Source: an uncultured Alphaproteobacteria bacterium (GTDB lineage Bacteria > Pseudomonadota > Alphaproteobacteria > Caulobacterales > Caulobacteraceae). From it: 10,694 bases of DNA. How positions within the stretch are numbered: the first letter of the stretch is position 1; each line of letters begins with the position of its first letter. Positions 1 to 6,902 of the stretch are shown here, piece by piece. The DNA lies in NCBI GenBank assembly GCA_903928755.1, contig CAIYSH010000446.1:1-10694 (forward strand). The letters run 5' to 3'. Both the position numbers and the translations under genes were made by a program. The notes under the pieces are model-generated. The model searched no databases and was not told the DNA's origin. It saw only the letters and a program-made list of their open reading frames with translations.

Positions 1-2196
1 CAGGCCGCCATGGACGCGGTCTTTGCCAAATACGGCAAGCCCGCCGGTACGGTCAGCCGCACCACCACCCGTCTCGGCTTCAACAATGACGGCTCGCTGT
101 TCCAGAACGGCAACAACTACAAGGGCCCGACGGGCATTGATTTCGACACCATCCCTGTCACCGGCAACTACAACACTGGCGCCCTGAACAACCTGGTTGT
201 GCCGCTCGAGCGTTACAATGCCTTCGCCCGTGTCGAGCATGACCTGCTCGACACCATGAAGGCCTACGCCCAGTTCAACTATGTGAACTATCAGTCGGGT
301 GCCCTTCTGGCCCCGTCACCGGCGGCATCGAACCCGGCAACGGGCAATACCGGCTTCCTGGTGCCCTATAACAACCCCTTCGTTCCGGCCGACCTGCAGA
401 CCCTGCTGGCCTCGCGGACCCTGCCGACCGCGCCCTTCCTGTTCCGGAAGCGCTTCTCGGAAGTCGGCGGCCGTCGTTCGGTCAGCGATTACACCGTCAC
501 CCAGATGCTTGCTGGCGTGAAGGGCAAGATCGCCGGCGACTGGACCTGGGATGCCTATATTGCTGATGGTCGTGAGCGTCGTCTGGAAACCCAGTACGGC
601 AATATCTCCCACGCCGCTGTCCGCACCCTGCTGGAAGCCGCCGATGGTGGTAAGTCCATCTGCTCGGGCGGTTACAACCCCTTCGGCACCAACCCGATCT
701 CGGCTGCCTGCGCCACCTACATCAGCCGGGTGACCAAGAATTCGACGACCTTCGACCAGCGTCTGGCTGAAATCAGCGCCACGGGTACGGCTTTCGAGCT
801 TCCGGCAGGCTCCCTCAAGGCCGCTGTCGGTGCCGACTATATCCGCAACGCCTATAACTTCGTTCCGGACTCGGTGCTCTCGACCCGCGACACCTCGACC
901 TCGCCGATTGCCCAGGACGCTCCCGGCGTTGTCGGCTTCAACGCCCAGAACCCGCTTCGTGGCTCGACGGACGTCTATGAAATCTTCGGCGAAGCGGACA
1001 TCCCGATCCTGAAGGATCTGCCGCTGATCCAGATGGCCAGTCTGAACCTGAAATACCGCTATTCGGACTACAACACGATCGGCGGTGTCTCGACCTTCAG
1101 TGCCAACGGTCACTGGCAGGTTGTCGACGCTCTTTCGGTTCGCGGCGGCTATTCCAAAGCGATCCGGGCTCCCAGCGTTGGTGAACTCTACGCGCCCCAG
1201 GGCCAGAGCTTCCCGACCATTGGTCCGGCAGGCGGCGTCGGTTCCGGCGATCCCTGTGACGTTCGTGGTGCATACCGCAAGGGTGCCAGCGCCGCTGCAG
1301 TCCGCGCCCTGTGCCTCGCCCAGGGTGTTCCTTCCGTGATCATCGACACCTTCACCTATGGCAACAGCCAGGTGCAGTCGACCACGGGCGGCAATCCGGA
1401 CCTGATGCAGGAAACTGCGGACTCCGTGACCTTCGGCCTGGTCTATCAGCCGCGGTTTGAAGCGCCGATCCTCGAGCGTCTCTCGGCCTCGGTGGACTAT
1501 TATCACATCAAGATCGAAGATGCCGTCGGCACCATCAACGCCGCCACATCCCTGGCCTATTGCTTCAACAACCCGCAGGGCACGGCCTCGAACCCGACCT
1601 TCTCGGCTTCGAACCTGTTCTGCCAGTTGCTCCGCCGTGACCCGGCGACGGGTGAAGTCGTCGATGCCAAGGCAACCAACGCCAACCTCGGTTCGATCGA
1701 TACCGACGGCATCGACTTCCAGATCGACTGGGGCTTCGGTCTCGGCGCGGTCGGCCTGAGCGATGACTGGGGCCGGATTTCCACCAATGTGTCGGGCACC
1801 TATCTGCTCAACATGGATGTCCAGAGCATCCCCGGTGGTAACATCGACCACAAGGCCGGCACGGTCGGCAACTCCCTTGGCTCGAACTTCAGCCGCTGGA
1901 AAACCATGACCAACGTCCGTTGGGCCTTGAATGACTTTGAGGTCGGCGCACGCTGGCGTCTGATCAGCAAGGTTGACGACTTCTACGCTGGCGGTCAGGC
2001 CGCGCCGAACTACAGCTATTATGACCTCGACGGCAGCTGGAAGATCAATGACATGTTCGAAGTCCGTGCGGGCGTGAACAATGTCGCCGACAAGATGCCG
2101 CCGGTTTACACCTCGCAAATCGAGGCCAACACCGACCCGTCGACCTATGACGTTCTGGGTCGCCGTTACTTCGTCGGACTGAAGGCCCGCTTCTAG
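1..2196 (+). CDS. TonB-dependent outer-membrane receptor, C-terminal part (5' end outside window)
   Basis: The frame is open from the first base and ends with TAG, giving 731 residues. The ATG at base 10 is probably internal, because family members are usually 900-1000 residues long and need a signal peptide and an N-terminal plug, neither of which is visible. What is seen is beta-barrel: alternating aromatic/hydrophobic strands, loops rich in Asn, Gly, Ser and Thr, a barrel motif RGGYSKAIRAPSVGELY near residues 381-397, and a C-terminal stretch ending GLKARF whose final Phe is the usual outer-membrane insertion signal. Six cysteines fall in three close pairs (221/237, 419/438, 521/541), which may form disulfides in extracellular loops. 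By family such receptors import large or scarce nutrients across the outer membrane using TonB-ExbBD energy. The ligand cannot be read from the sequence. The neighbouring 2OG oxygenase genes hint at, but do not prove, a shared pathway. Confidence 0.93.
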   Translation, partial: QAAMDAVFAKYGKPAGTVSRTTTRLGFNNDGSLFQNGNNYKGPTGIDFDTIPVTGNYNTGALNNLVVPLERYNAFARVEHDLLDTMKAYAQFNYVNYQSGALLAPSPAASNPATGNTGFLVPYNNPFVPADLQTLLASRTLPTAPFLFRKRFSEVGGRRSVSDYTVTQMLAGVKGKIAGDWTWDAYIADGRERRLETQYGNISHAAVRTLLEAADGGKSICSGGYNPFGTNPISAACATYISRVTKNSTTFDQRLAEISATGTAFELPAGSLKAAVGADYIRNAYNFVPDSVLSTRDTSTSPIAQDAPGVVGFNAQNPLRGSTDVYEIFGEADIPILKDLPLIQMASLNLKYRYSDYNTIGGVSTFSANGHWQVVDALSVRGGYSKAIRAPSVGELYAPQGQSFPTIGPAGGVGSGDPCDVRGAYRKGASAAAVRALCLAQGVPSVIIDTFTYGNSQVQSTTGGNPDLMQETADSVTFGLVYQPRFEAPILERLSASVDYYHIKIEDAVGTINAATSLAYCFNNPQGTASNPTFSASNLFCQLLRRDPATGEVVDAKATNANLGSIDTDGIDFQIDWGFGLGAVGLSDDWGRISTNVSGTYLLNMDVQSIPGGNIDHKAGTVGNSLGSNFSRWKTMTNVRWALNDFEVGARWRLISKVDDFYAGGQAAPNYSYYDLDGSWKINDMFEVRAGVNNVADKMPPVYTSQIEANTDPSTYDVLGRRYFVGLKARF

Positions 2197-2217
2197 GACC
2201 TGGAAGTCGACAGAATT

Positions 2218-2259
2218 GGCCGCGGGCTCCTGGAGCATTCCAGGGGTTCCGCGGCCTTT
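2218..2259 (+). terminator. Strong hairpin terminator after the receptor gene, possibly bidirectional
   Basis: Perfect outer arms GGCCGCGG (2218-2225) and CCGCGGCC (2249-2256) enclose inner arms CCTGGA (2229-2234) and TCCAGG (2239-2244) around a GCAT loop. Wobble pairs nearly join the two stems. A short T-run (TTTCT) follows on the + strand, 22 bp after the receptor stop. On the minus strand the same stem is followed by AATTCTGT, so it may also end the convergent TPR-oxygenase transcript, though the U-tract there is poorer. Confidence 0.8.
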
Positions 2260-2308
2260 CTGATTCCTGCCGACGTTTCCGGCTCAGGCGGATCGGTGCC
2301 CGTGACCC

Positions 2309-3805
2309 TCAGTTCGGGACGACGTCAAAGGCCATGGTCAGACGTCGGTCGTCCGTCCGGAAGGGGATGACCCCGTGCCAGGCATAGGACGGGAACAGCA
2401 CCAGTCGGCCGGGCCGCGGCTCCACATGCAGGACGGCCGGGCAGGGCGGTTGCAGCAAGAGCGGCGGCTCGCCAATGGCCAGCCAACCCTGCCGGTCCGG
2501 ATCTCCCGCTGAAACCGCCGGGGTGACCACATAGAAGACCGATGAAATCCAGCCCTCGACATGCATGTGCGGTGCGTGGGATCCCCCCTGGCGCAGCAGC
2601 ACCGACCAGGCCCCCTGGAACCGCCAGTCCCGGGTCATCCGCGCCCGCAATGGATCGGTCCCCGCCGGCATTTCGGAAATGAAACGGTCGATCGCGGTCG
2701 AGAACAGTCCGAAGGCCGCCTTGATCGCCGGATCATCCGAGCCCTTCAGGAAGTGTGAAAGCTGGCTGCCGCCCCTGACCGACTGGTTTGCCGGTTCCCG
2801 CTGATAGAGGTGCTGGATCGTCAGGGCGCGGTCGAGGTCCGCCAGGAATGCCGGCATGTCCGGCCAGCCGGCTGGCGCATCGAAGTCGAAGACCCGAACC
2901 AGGGCCTCATAGTCGCAGGTCCGGTCATATAGGGGATCGCCGATCTGGCGGGCCGCCACCGAGGCCCAGGCCCAGAGGGACTGATTGTGTGGCGCCGTCT
3001 CGAGCCCCTTCAAGGCCCGGTCCATCGCTTCCCGCGGGCGGCCGAGCGCCAGGTCAACAATGGTGGCCTGATTGAGAACCGCTGGCGATGTCGGCGCATG
3101 GCCCAGTGCCTGACGGATGATGATGTCGGCATCCCCGAGCCTGTTCAGGTCGACGGCGGCCTGGGCAGCGGCCAGCAGGGCCTGGACATCCTGAGGTGCC
3201 ATGCGGAGGGCCTGGATCAGCAGGTCCCAGGTCAGGTCCAGCCGCCCCGCCGCCCGGGCGAGATCCGCCCGGCCCAGCAGTATGGGAACCGGTGGCGCAC
3301 CGTCCCGCGACATGCCCTGCAGGACAGCATCTCCGGCAAAGAGGTCGCCCGTACGCATCCAGACCAGATTGGCCAGTTCAAGTCCCCAGGCGACATCGCC
3401 GGGGCGACGCTTTATCAGCCGCCGGTAGGCCTGCTCGCCCTCCTCCAGACGGCTGGCGGCCACCAGGGCGCGAGCATGGACCAGCCAGGTCTCGGGGGCG
3501 TCGAGCCCGAGTTCAAGCGCAGTTTCAGCGGCCCTGACGGCCTCATGGGTCTTGCCGAGATCTCCCAGGGTCGCGGCCAGATTATGCCAGCCGATCCTTC
3601 CTTTCGGAAACCGCCGGACGGCCTCACGATCTATGGGCAGAGCCTCATCCCGTCGCCCCATGGCCTTGAGCGCTGACGCATGAATGGCAAAGGCTCTGGG
3701 GTCAGCGTCCGCCCGGCGGATCAGCGACCTGGTGATGTCCAGGGCCGACTGGAACCTGCGCGCCGCCATGTGGCCCGCAGCCCTGTCCAGGTCCACCTTG
3801 CTCAT
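2309..3805 (-). CDS. TPR protein with C-terminal 2OG-Fe(II) oxygenase domain
   Basis: 498 residues from the chosen ATG. Residues about 1-290 are helical tetratricopeptide-like repeats (Ala at repeat positions, for example HNLAATLGDLGKTHEAV near 74-90, and LGRPREAMDRALKGLETAP near 254-272). Residues about 385-498 match the putative 2OG-Fe(II) oxygenase family (PF13759 type): HAPHMHVEGWISSVFYV near 410-426 supplies candidate metal ligands H413, H415 or E417; FPSYAWHGVIPF places the distal His at H477; DDRRLTMAFDV gives the 2-oxoglutarate-binding Arg (487 or 488). It is probably a cytoplasmic hydroxylase that recognises a protein or peptide through its TPRs; the substrate is unknown. The start at 3805 (MSKVDLDRAAG) has no clear Shine-Dalgarno. 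An upstream in-frame ATG at 3898 has GAAGG spaced 7 nt but would overlap the start codon of the divergent gene, so the shorter form is preferred. Confidence 0.88.
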   Translation of the reverse strand: MSKVDLDRAAGHMAARRFQSALDITRSLIRRADADPRAFAIHASALKAMGRRDEALPIDREAVRRFPKGRIGWHNLAATLGDLGKTHEAVRAAETALELGLDAPETWLVHARALVAASRLEEGEQAYRRLIKRRPGDVAWGLELANLVWMRTGDLFAGDAVLQGMSRDGAPPVPILLGRADLARAAGRLDLTWDLLIQALRMAPQDVQALLAAAQAAVDLNRLGDADIIIRQALGHAPTSPAVLNQATIVDLALGRPREAMDRALKGLETAPHNQSLWAWASVAARQIGDPLYDRTCDYEALVRVFDFDAPAGWPDMPAFLADLDRALTIQHLYQREPANQSVRGGSQLSHFLKGSDDPAIKAAFGLFSTAIDRFISEMPAGTDPLRARMTRDWRFQGAWSVLLRQGGSHAPHMHVEGWISSVFYVVTPAVSAGDPDRQGWLAIGEPPLLLQPPCPAVLHVEPRPGRLVLFPSYAWHGVIPFRTDDRRLTMAFDVVPN

Positions 3806-3861
3806 GCGGGTAATTTGGCGCCATTGATCATTCCGGATTTGTCGCCCCAAACCGTTCCGCA

Positions 3862-3879
3862 GGCAATGCGGACATTGCC
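3862..3879. promoter_or_regulatory. Perfect inverted repeat between two divergent oxygenase genes (operator candidate)
   Basis: GGCAATG, spacer CGGA, CATTGCC: 7-bp perfect arms in the roughly 90-bp gap between the starts of the TPR-oxygenase (-) and the single-domain oxygenase (+). Its right end lies 17 bp before the + start codon. The size suits a dimeric regulator that could control both genes. No regulator gene is nearby, and recognising this as an operator is inference. Confidence 0.45.
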
Positions 3880-3896
3880 CCTGGATCACGGACCCC

Positions 3897-4643
3897 ATGA
3901 CCGAGCCTTCGCCCTTCTGGCGCGACCTGGATGAGGAGGCCCTGGCGATGCAGTTTGCGCAGACCGGGCGCCTGCACATCCGTGATTTCCTGAAACCGGA
4001 ACTGGCCGGGGCGCTTTACGATGTCCTCTCAGATTCAATGACCTGGGCGCGGACCTTCACCATCAATGGCAAGAGCTATGACATCGACCTGGGCGCGCAG
4101 AGACAGACTCCCGCTGATGTCCTGGGCCAGGTCGCCGAAGCGGTCGCCCTTGGAGGTCGGACCGGCTTTGCCTATGATTTCGAACTCTGGCGGATCAGTG
4201 ACGAGGTCGAGGCTGACCGACGGCCAACCGACAGCCGCCGCCGCCTCGCCGAATTCTATGACCGGCTGAATGGTCAGCCCTTTCTGTCCCTCATTCATCG
4301 CCTGACCGGCATGACTTCGGCGACCTATTGCGACGCCCAGGCCACCCGCTATCGGGCCGGACACTTCCTGACCTCCCATGACGATGCGGTGGTGGGGAAA
4401 CACCGGCTTTGCGCCATGGTGCTGGGCCTGACGCCGGAATGGCGGACGGAATGGGGCGGACTTCTGCTCTTCCATGACGCAGACGGTCATGTGCTGGAAG
4501 GCTACACCCCATGTTTCAATGCCCTGAACCTGTTCAGGGTGCCCCAGATGCACAGCGTCAGTCAGGTGGCGGGTTTCGTGACCTCCGACCGCCTTTCGAT
4601 CACCGGCTGGGTCAGGTCCGCCGGCCCGGACACCACAGGCTAG
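3897..4643 (+). CDS. 2OG-Fe(II) oxygenase, prolyl-hydroxylase-like
   Basis: 248 residues. The C-terminal half has the 2OG-Fe(II) double-stranded beta-helix signature: H161-x-D163 in the segment GHFLTSHDDAVVGKHR, hydrophobic strands LCAMVLGLTPEW (171-182) and GGLLLFHD (187-194), distal H219 in VPQMHSV, and R232 in DRLSITGWVR for the 2-oxoglutarate carboxylate. The N-terminal part (LHIRDFLKPELAGALYDVL, about 26-44) is typical of the predicted proline hydroxylase group (COG3751/Tpa1-like), which hydroxylates prolyl residues in proteins; the target here is unknown. The ATG at 3897 keeps the conserved N-terminus but lacks a good Shine-Dalgarno. An internal ATG at 3948 has GAGGAGG 8 nt upstream and would give 231 residues. 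Transcribed divergently from the TPR-oxygenase. The stop TAG overlaps the stop of the next, convergent gene in the palindrome CTAG. Confidence 0.88.
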   Translation: MTEPSPFWRDLDEEALAMQFAQTGRLHIRDFLKPELAGALYDVLSDSMTWARTFTINGKSYDIDLGAQRQTPADVLGQVAEAVALGGRTGFAYDFELWRISDEVEADRRPTDSRRRLAEFYDRLNGQPFLSLIHRLTGMTSATYCDAQATRYRAGHFLTSHDDAVVGKHRLCAMVLGLTPEWRTEWGGLLLFHDADGHVLEGYTPCFNALNLFRVPQMHSVSQVAGFVTSDRLSITGWVRSAGPDTTG

Positions 4644-4894
4644 ACGGACAGATTGACCAGGTTGCCAGGTGCATAGGATGCGGCACCCCGGTCTGTCAGC
4701 GAAGGGGCCTGAAGGGTGCCGCTGAACCTGATGGCGGGGCCATGAGTGGTCTTCGTCCTGGCATTGATGCCAAACGGACCATCCTGAGGGTGGGCGGGAT
4801 CAATGTGCTTTTTGGCTTGATCAACTTCCGTGCAATTGCGGCAGGCATAGCCATTCACCGTGACCGGGTTTGCATAGTCTCCGCTGATCGCCAT
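4640..4894 (-). CDS. Small CxxC protein of unknown function
   Basis: 84 residues, not confidently assigned to a named family. It is supported as real by AGGAGG (4900-4905 on the complement) 5 nt before its ATG, the best ribosome-binding site in the window, and by a protein-like sequence: MAISGDYANPVTVNGYACRN at the start, C18-R-N-C21 as its only cysteines, then KKHIDPAHPQDGPFGINA (28-45). There is no signal peptide and no membrane segment. The CxxC pair could bind a metal or be redox-active, but one pair alone would need a partner or a dimer. It lies 159 bp downstream of the monooxygenase gene on the same strand, so cotranscription is possible. Its stop codon shares CTAG with the convergent oxygenase gene. 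The frame is open upstream of the ATG but I found no in-frame ATG, GTG or TTG in the roughly 150 bp before it, which supports this start. Confidence 0.72.
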   Translation of the reverse strand: MAISGDYANPVTVNGYACRNCTEVDQAKKHIDPAHPQDGPFGINARTKTTHGPAIRFSGTLQAPSLTDRGAASYAPGNLVNLSV

Positions 4895-4946
4895 TGACGC
4901 CTCCTGTGCCCGCTGAACAGGAGGTTCGGCCCAGGAGGCGTCCTGG
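4895..4946 (-). promoter_or_regulatory. Shine-Dalgarno-sequestering leader of the small CxxC gene
   Basis: In the minus-strand RNA, GACGCCTCCTG (4942-4932) is an exact 11-nt complement of CAGGAGGCGTC (4906-4896), which contains the Shine-Dalgarno and ends one base before the ATG. A second anti-Shine-Dalgarno copy, CCTCCTG (4924-4918), lies in the 25-nt loop and could pair with CAGGAGG instead. The upstream arm can also fold on itself as CCAGGA-CGCC-TCCTGG (4946-4931), which would free the ribosome-binding site. Three mutually exclusive stems around one start codon suggest translational control. The trigger (temperature, protein, ligand or small RNA) cannot be read, and a DNA-level role for the repeats is also possible. 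Confidence 0.5.
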
Positions 4947-5001
4947 TTACAGTCGGGCTCGCACTTTTTTCGGGTCCTGGGGGCTCGGCCTTGCCTCCCC
5001 G

Positions 5002-5031
5002 GTCCCTTGAGGTGAAATCAGCTCAAGGGAC
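5002..5031 (-). terminator. Hairpin downstream of the monooxygenase gene
   Basis: Perfect 10-bp arms GTCCCTTGAG (5002-5011) and CTCAAGGGAC (5022-5031) around a 10-nt loop, 22 bp past the monooxygenase stop. On the minus strand it is followed by CGGGGAGGC rather than a U-run, so it is not a classical intrinsic terminator. It may protect the 3' end of the mRNA, act as a weak or Rho-assisted terminator, or attenuate readthrough into the small CxxC gene. Confidence 0.4.
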
Positions 5032-5053
5032 GGGATGGTGACAATCCAGGCGG

Positions 5054-6868
5054 CTAGAGTATGTCCAGCCCCTCGAACCGGCCATTGGTCCGCCAGTCGT
5101 CAATGTATCTGAAATAGGCCGAGGCACCTGCCGGATAGCCCACGGCATACCTTGCCGCCGGACCCGGGTCCTGGCCTTCATTATTGTAATAACCAGGGGT
5201 GCAGTCAGGGGCACCGAGCATGCGTCCCGGTCCGCTGATCAGCAGCTCGACCCAGGCGTCCTGGGCGGCTTTCGAGACCTCGACGGTCTTTGCCCCGACG
5301 GTCTCGGCATGTTTGACGATGGTGGCGATGGTCAGACCGGAATCCGTCAGATTGTGCGGCACGTTGGAGATCAGGTTGGCCCCCTGCGTCGGCTGGACGA
5401 TGAAGGCATTCGGAAAGCCGTGAACGTGCAGGCCATGCTTGGTCCGCATGCCCTCGGCCCAGGCCTCTGAGAGCTTCAGGCCATGGCGACCGGTCAGGTC
5501 AAAACCTGCCCGGCGTTTGAGTTCGGTCCCGACCTCGAAGCCGGACGCATAGATGATGCAGTCGACTTCATATTCCTTTCCGTCGACCACGAAGCCCGTC
5601 TCGGTAATCTGCTCGACTCCCTTGCCGTCGGTGTCGATCAGGTGGGCCGTCGGCGTATTGAAGGCCTGCAGGTAGGTGTCATGGAAGCAGGGACGCTTGC
5701 AGAGCTGGCGATACCAGGCCTTGAGCTTCTGAGCGGTGTCATGGTCGCCGACGATCCCGTCAACCCGGGCCCGGATCTCCTCCATCTTTTCGAAGTCGGA
5801 GTCTTCGTAGGCAGCCAGCATTTTCAGGGGGGTCATGTCCTGGGGCGGCAGTTGCATGATCTTGCTGCGGATGCGGCGGGACAGGTCGGTCCAGCCATCC
5901 TGGACAAGGTCTTCCTCGGCCATGCTGCCACCGGCCTGGTTGGCTGTGAAGTTTTCCAGCCAGCGCCTCTGCCAGCCTGGCGTTGCAATGGTGGAAAACC
6001 ATTCCGGATCAATCGGCACATTGGCACGGACATCGATTGACGACGGCGTGCGCTGGACGACGTAAAGTGTGCCACAGGCCTTGGCCAGGTGCGGCACCGC
6101 CTGCACCGAGGTCGCGCCCGTGCCGATGATCGCCACCCGCTTGTCGGCCAGATTGGCCATCAGGCCGCCCTTGGGATCGCCGCCCGTATAGGCATAGTCC
6201 CAGCGGCTGGTGTGGAAGGAATGACCCTTGAAGCTCTCAATGCCCGGTATGCCCGGCAGCTTGGGAACGTGAAGGGGGCCGGTGCCCATGCCCAGATAGT
6301 CGGCCGTGAACCGGTCGCCGCGATTGGTGGAAATGACCCAGCGGCTGTTGCCGTCGTCCCAGGTCAGGTCGGTAACCTCGGTGTGGAAGAGCGCCTTGTC
6401 GTAGAGGTCGTACTGCTTGCCGATCCTCTGGCACTGCTCGAGGATTTCCGGGGCGTGGGCGTATTTCTCGGTCGGCATGTGCCCGGTCTCTTCGAGCAGG
6501 GGCATGTAGATCATCGAGGCCGTATCGCACTGGGCACCCGGATATCGGTTCCAGTACCAGGTGCCGCCGAAATCGCCGCCCTTCTCGATGATCCGGACAT
6601 CGCTGATCCCGGCTTCCTTCAGGCGGGCACCGGTCACCAGGCCTGCAAACCCGCCGCCAATGAAGGCGAACTTCACGTGATCTGTTTTAGGGTCCCGCTC
6701 GACCCGGGGGGTGTAGGGATCCTCTAGGTAGTGGGAGAGGCGTCCCTTGAGCTCCAGATACTGACCGTTCCCATCGGCACGCAGGCGCTTGTCGCGCTCA
6801 GCAATGTATTTGGCCAGCAGGGCCTTTTTATCGATGGCGGGCTTGGGTTCAGCTGTGACGTCCGTCAT
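5054..6868 (-). CDS. Type I Baeyer-Villiger monooxygenase (FAD/NADPH-dependent)
   Basis: 604 residues, complete. It inserts one oxygen atom beside a ketone carbonyl, giving an ester or lactone, using NADPH and O2. Visible motifs: first dinucleotide fold FAFIGGGFAGLVTGARLKEAG (about 67-87; GGGFAG at 71-76 binds FAD); GGTWYWNRYPGAQCD (101-115); the Baeyer-Villiger fingerprint F213-x-G-x3-H219-x3-W223-D224; second dinucleotide fold IIGTGATSVQ (247-256) for NADPH; late motif IIYASGFEV (438-446). An N-terminal extension of about 60 residues (ALLAKYIAERDKRLR near 16-30) is typical of the roughly 600-residue group that includes cyclopentadecanone monooxygenase, rather than the shorter phenylacetone type. 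Natural substrate unknown; cyclic or long-chain ketones and terpenoid or steroid ketones are candidates. The start at 6868 is chosen because upstream sequence (PPESAGLYG...) is unlike the family and crosses the operator-like palindrome and the cdnL terminator. No dehydrogenase or esterase partner is present in the window. Confidence 0.94.
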   Translation of the reverse strand: MTDVTAEPKPAIDKKALLAKYIAERDKRLRADGNGQYLELKGRLSHYLEDPYTPRVERDPKTDHVKFAFIGGGFAGLVTGARLKEAGISDVRIIEKGGDFGGTWYWNRYPGAQCDTASMIYMPLLEETGHMPTEKYAHAPEILEQCQRIGKQYDLYDKALFHTEVTDLTWDDGNSRWVISTNRGDRFTADYLGMGTGPLHVPKLPGIPGIESFKGHSFHTSRWDYAYTGGDPKGGLMANLADKRVAIIGTGATSVQAVPHLAKACGTLYVVQRTPSSIDVRANVPIDPEWFSTIATPGWQRRWLENFTANQAGGSMAEEDLVQDGWTDLSRRIRSKIMQLPPQDMTPLKMLAAYEDSDFEKMEEIRARVDGIVGDHDTAQKLKAWYRQLCKRPCFHDTYLQAFNTPTAHLIDTDGKGVEQITETGFVVDGKEYEVDCIIYASGFEVGTELKRRAGFDLTGRHGLKLSEAWAEGMRTKHGLHVHGFPNAFIVQPTQGANLISNVPHNLTDSGLTIATIVKHAETVGAKTVEVSKAAQDAWVELLISGPGRMLGAPDCTPGYYNNEGQDPGPAARYAVGYPAGASAYFRYIDDWRTNGRFEGLDIL

Positions 6869-6902
6869 TTTGGTCGGCCTTGAGAATGTCGTCGTGCAGA
6901 TA

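Noticed and set aside
10..12. ATG at base 10 as the true start of the receptor
   Set aside because: The frame is open to base 1 and the protein would lack the signal peptide and plug domain, so the gene is cut by the window edge.
316..2238. 640-codon open frame on the minus strand, antisense to the receptor
   Set aside because: It lies wholly opposite a well-supported TonB receptor frame, has no recognisable domain, and its V/G/R/D-rich composition is what the complement of high-GC codon use gives.
2987..3676. 229-codon + strand frame opposite the TPR region
   Set aside because: Complement shadow of the TPR coding sequence, with no ribosome-binding site or family resemblance.
4522..4539. 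Inverted repeat CCCTGAA-CCTG-TTCAGGG
   Set aside because: It lies inside the oxygenase gene, where it encodes the normal ALNLFRV strand just before the distal His, so it is probably a coding coincidence.
4511..4897. 128-codon + strand frame covering the end of the oxygenase gene and the small CxxC gene
   Set aside because: It starts inside the oxygenase gene in another frame and is antisense to the small gene, which has a much better ribosome-binding site and a more protein-like sequence.
4931..4970. CCAGGA-GGCG-TCCTGG stem followed by TTTTTT, as a + strand terminator
   Set aside because: The T-run is about 18 bp beyond the stem and nearly 300 bp past the nearest + strand stop, so it does not have terminator geometry.
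6089..6727. 212-codon and similar + strand frames (also 5483-6040) opposite the monooxygenase
   Set aside because: They are antisense to conserved FAD and NADPH motifs of the Baeyer-Villiger enzyme, so they are shadows.
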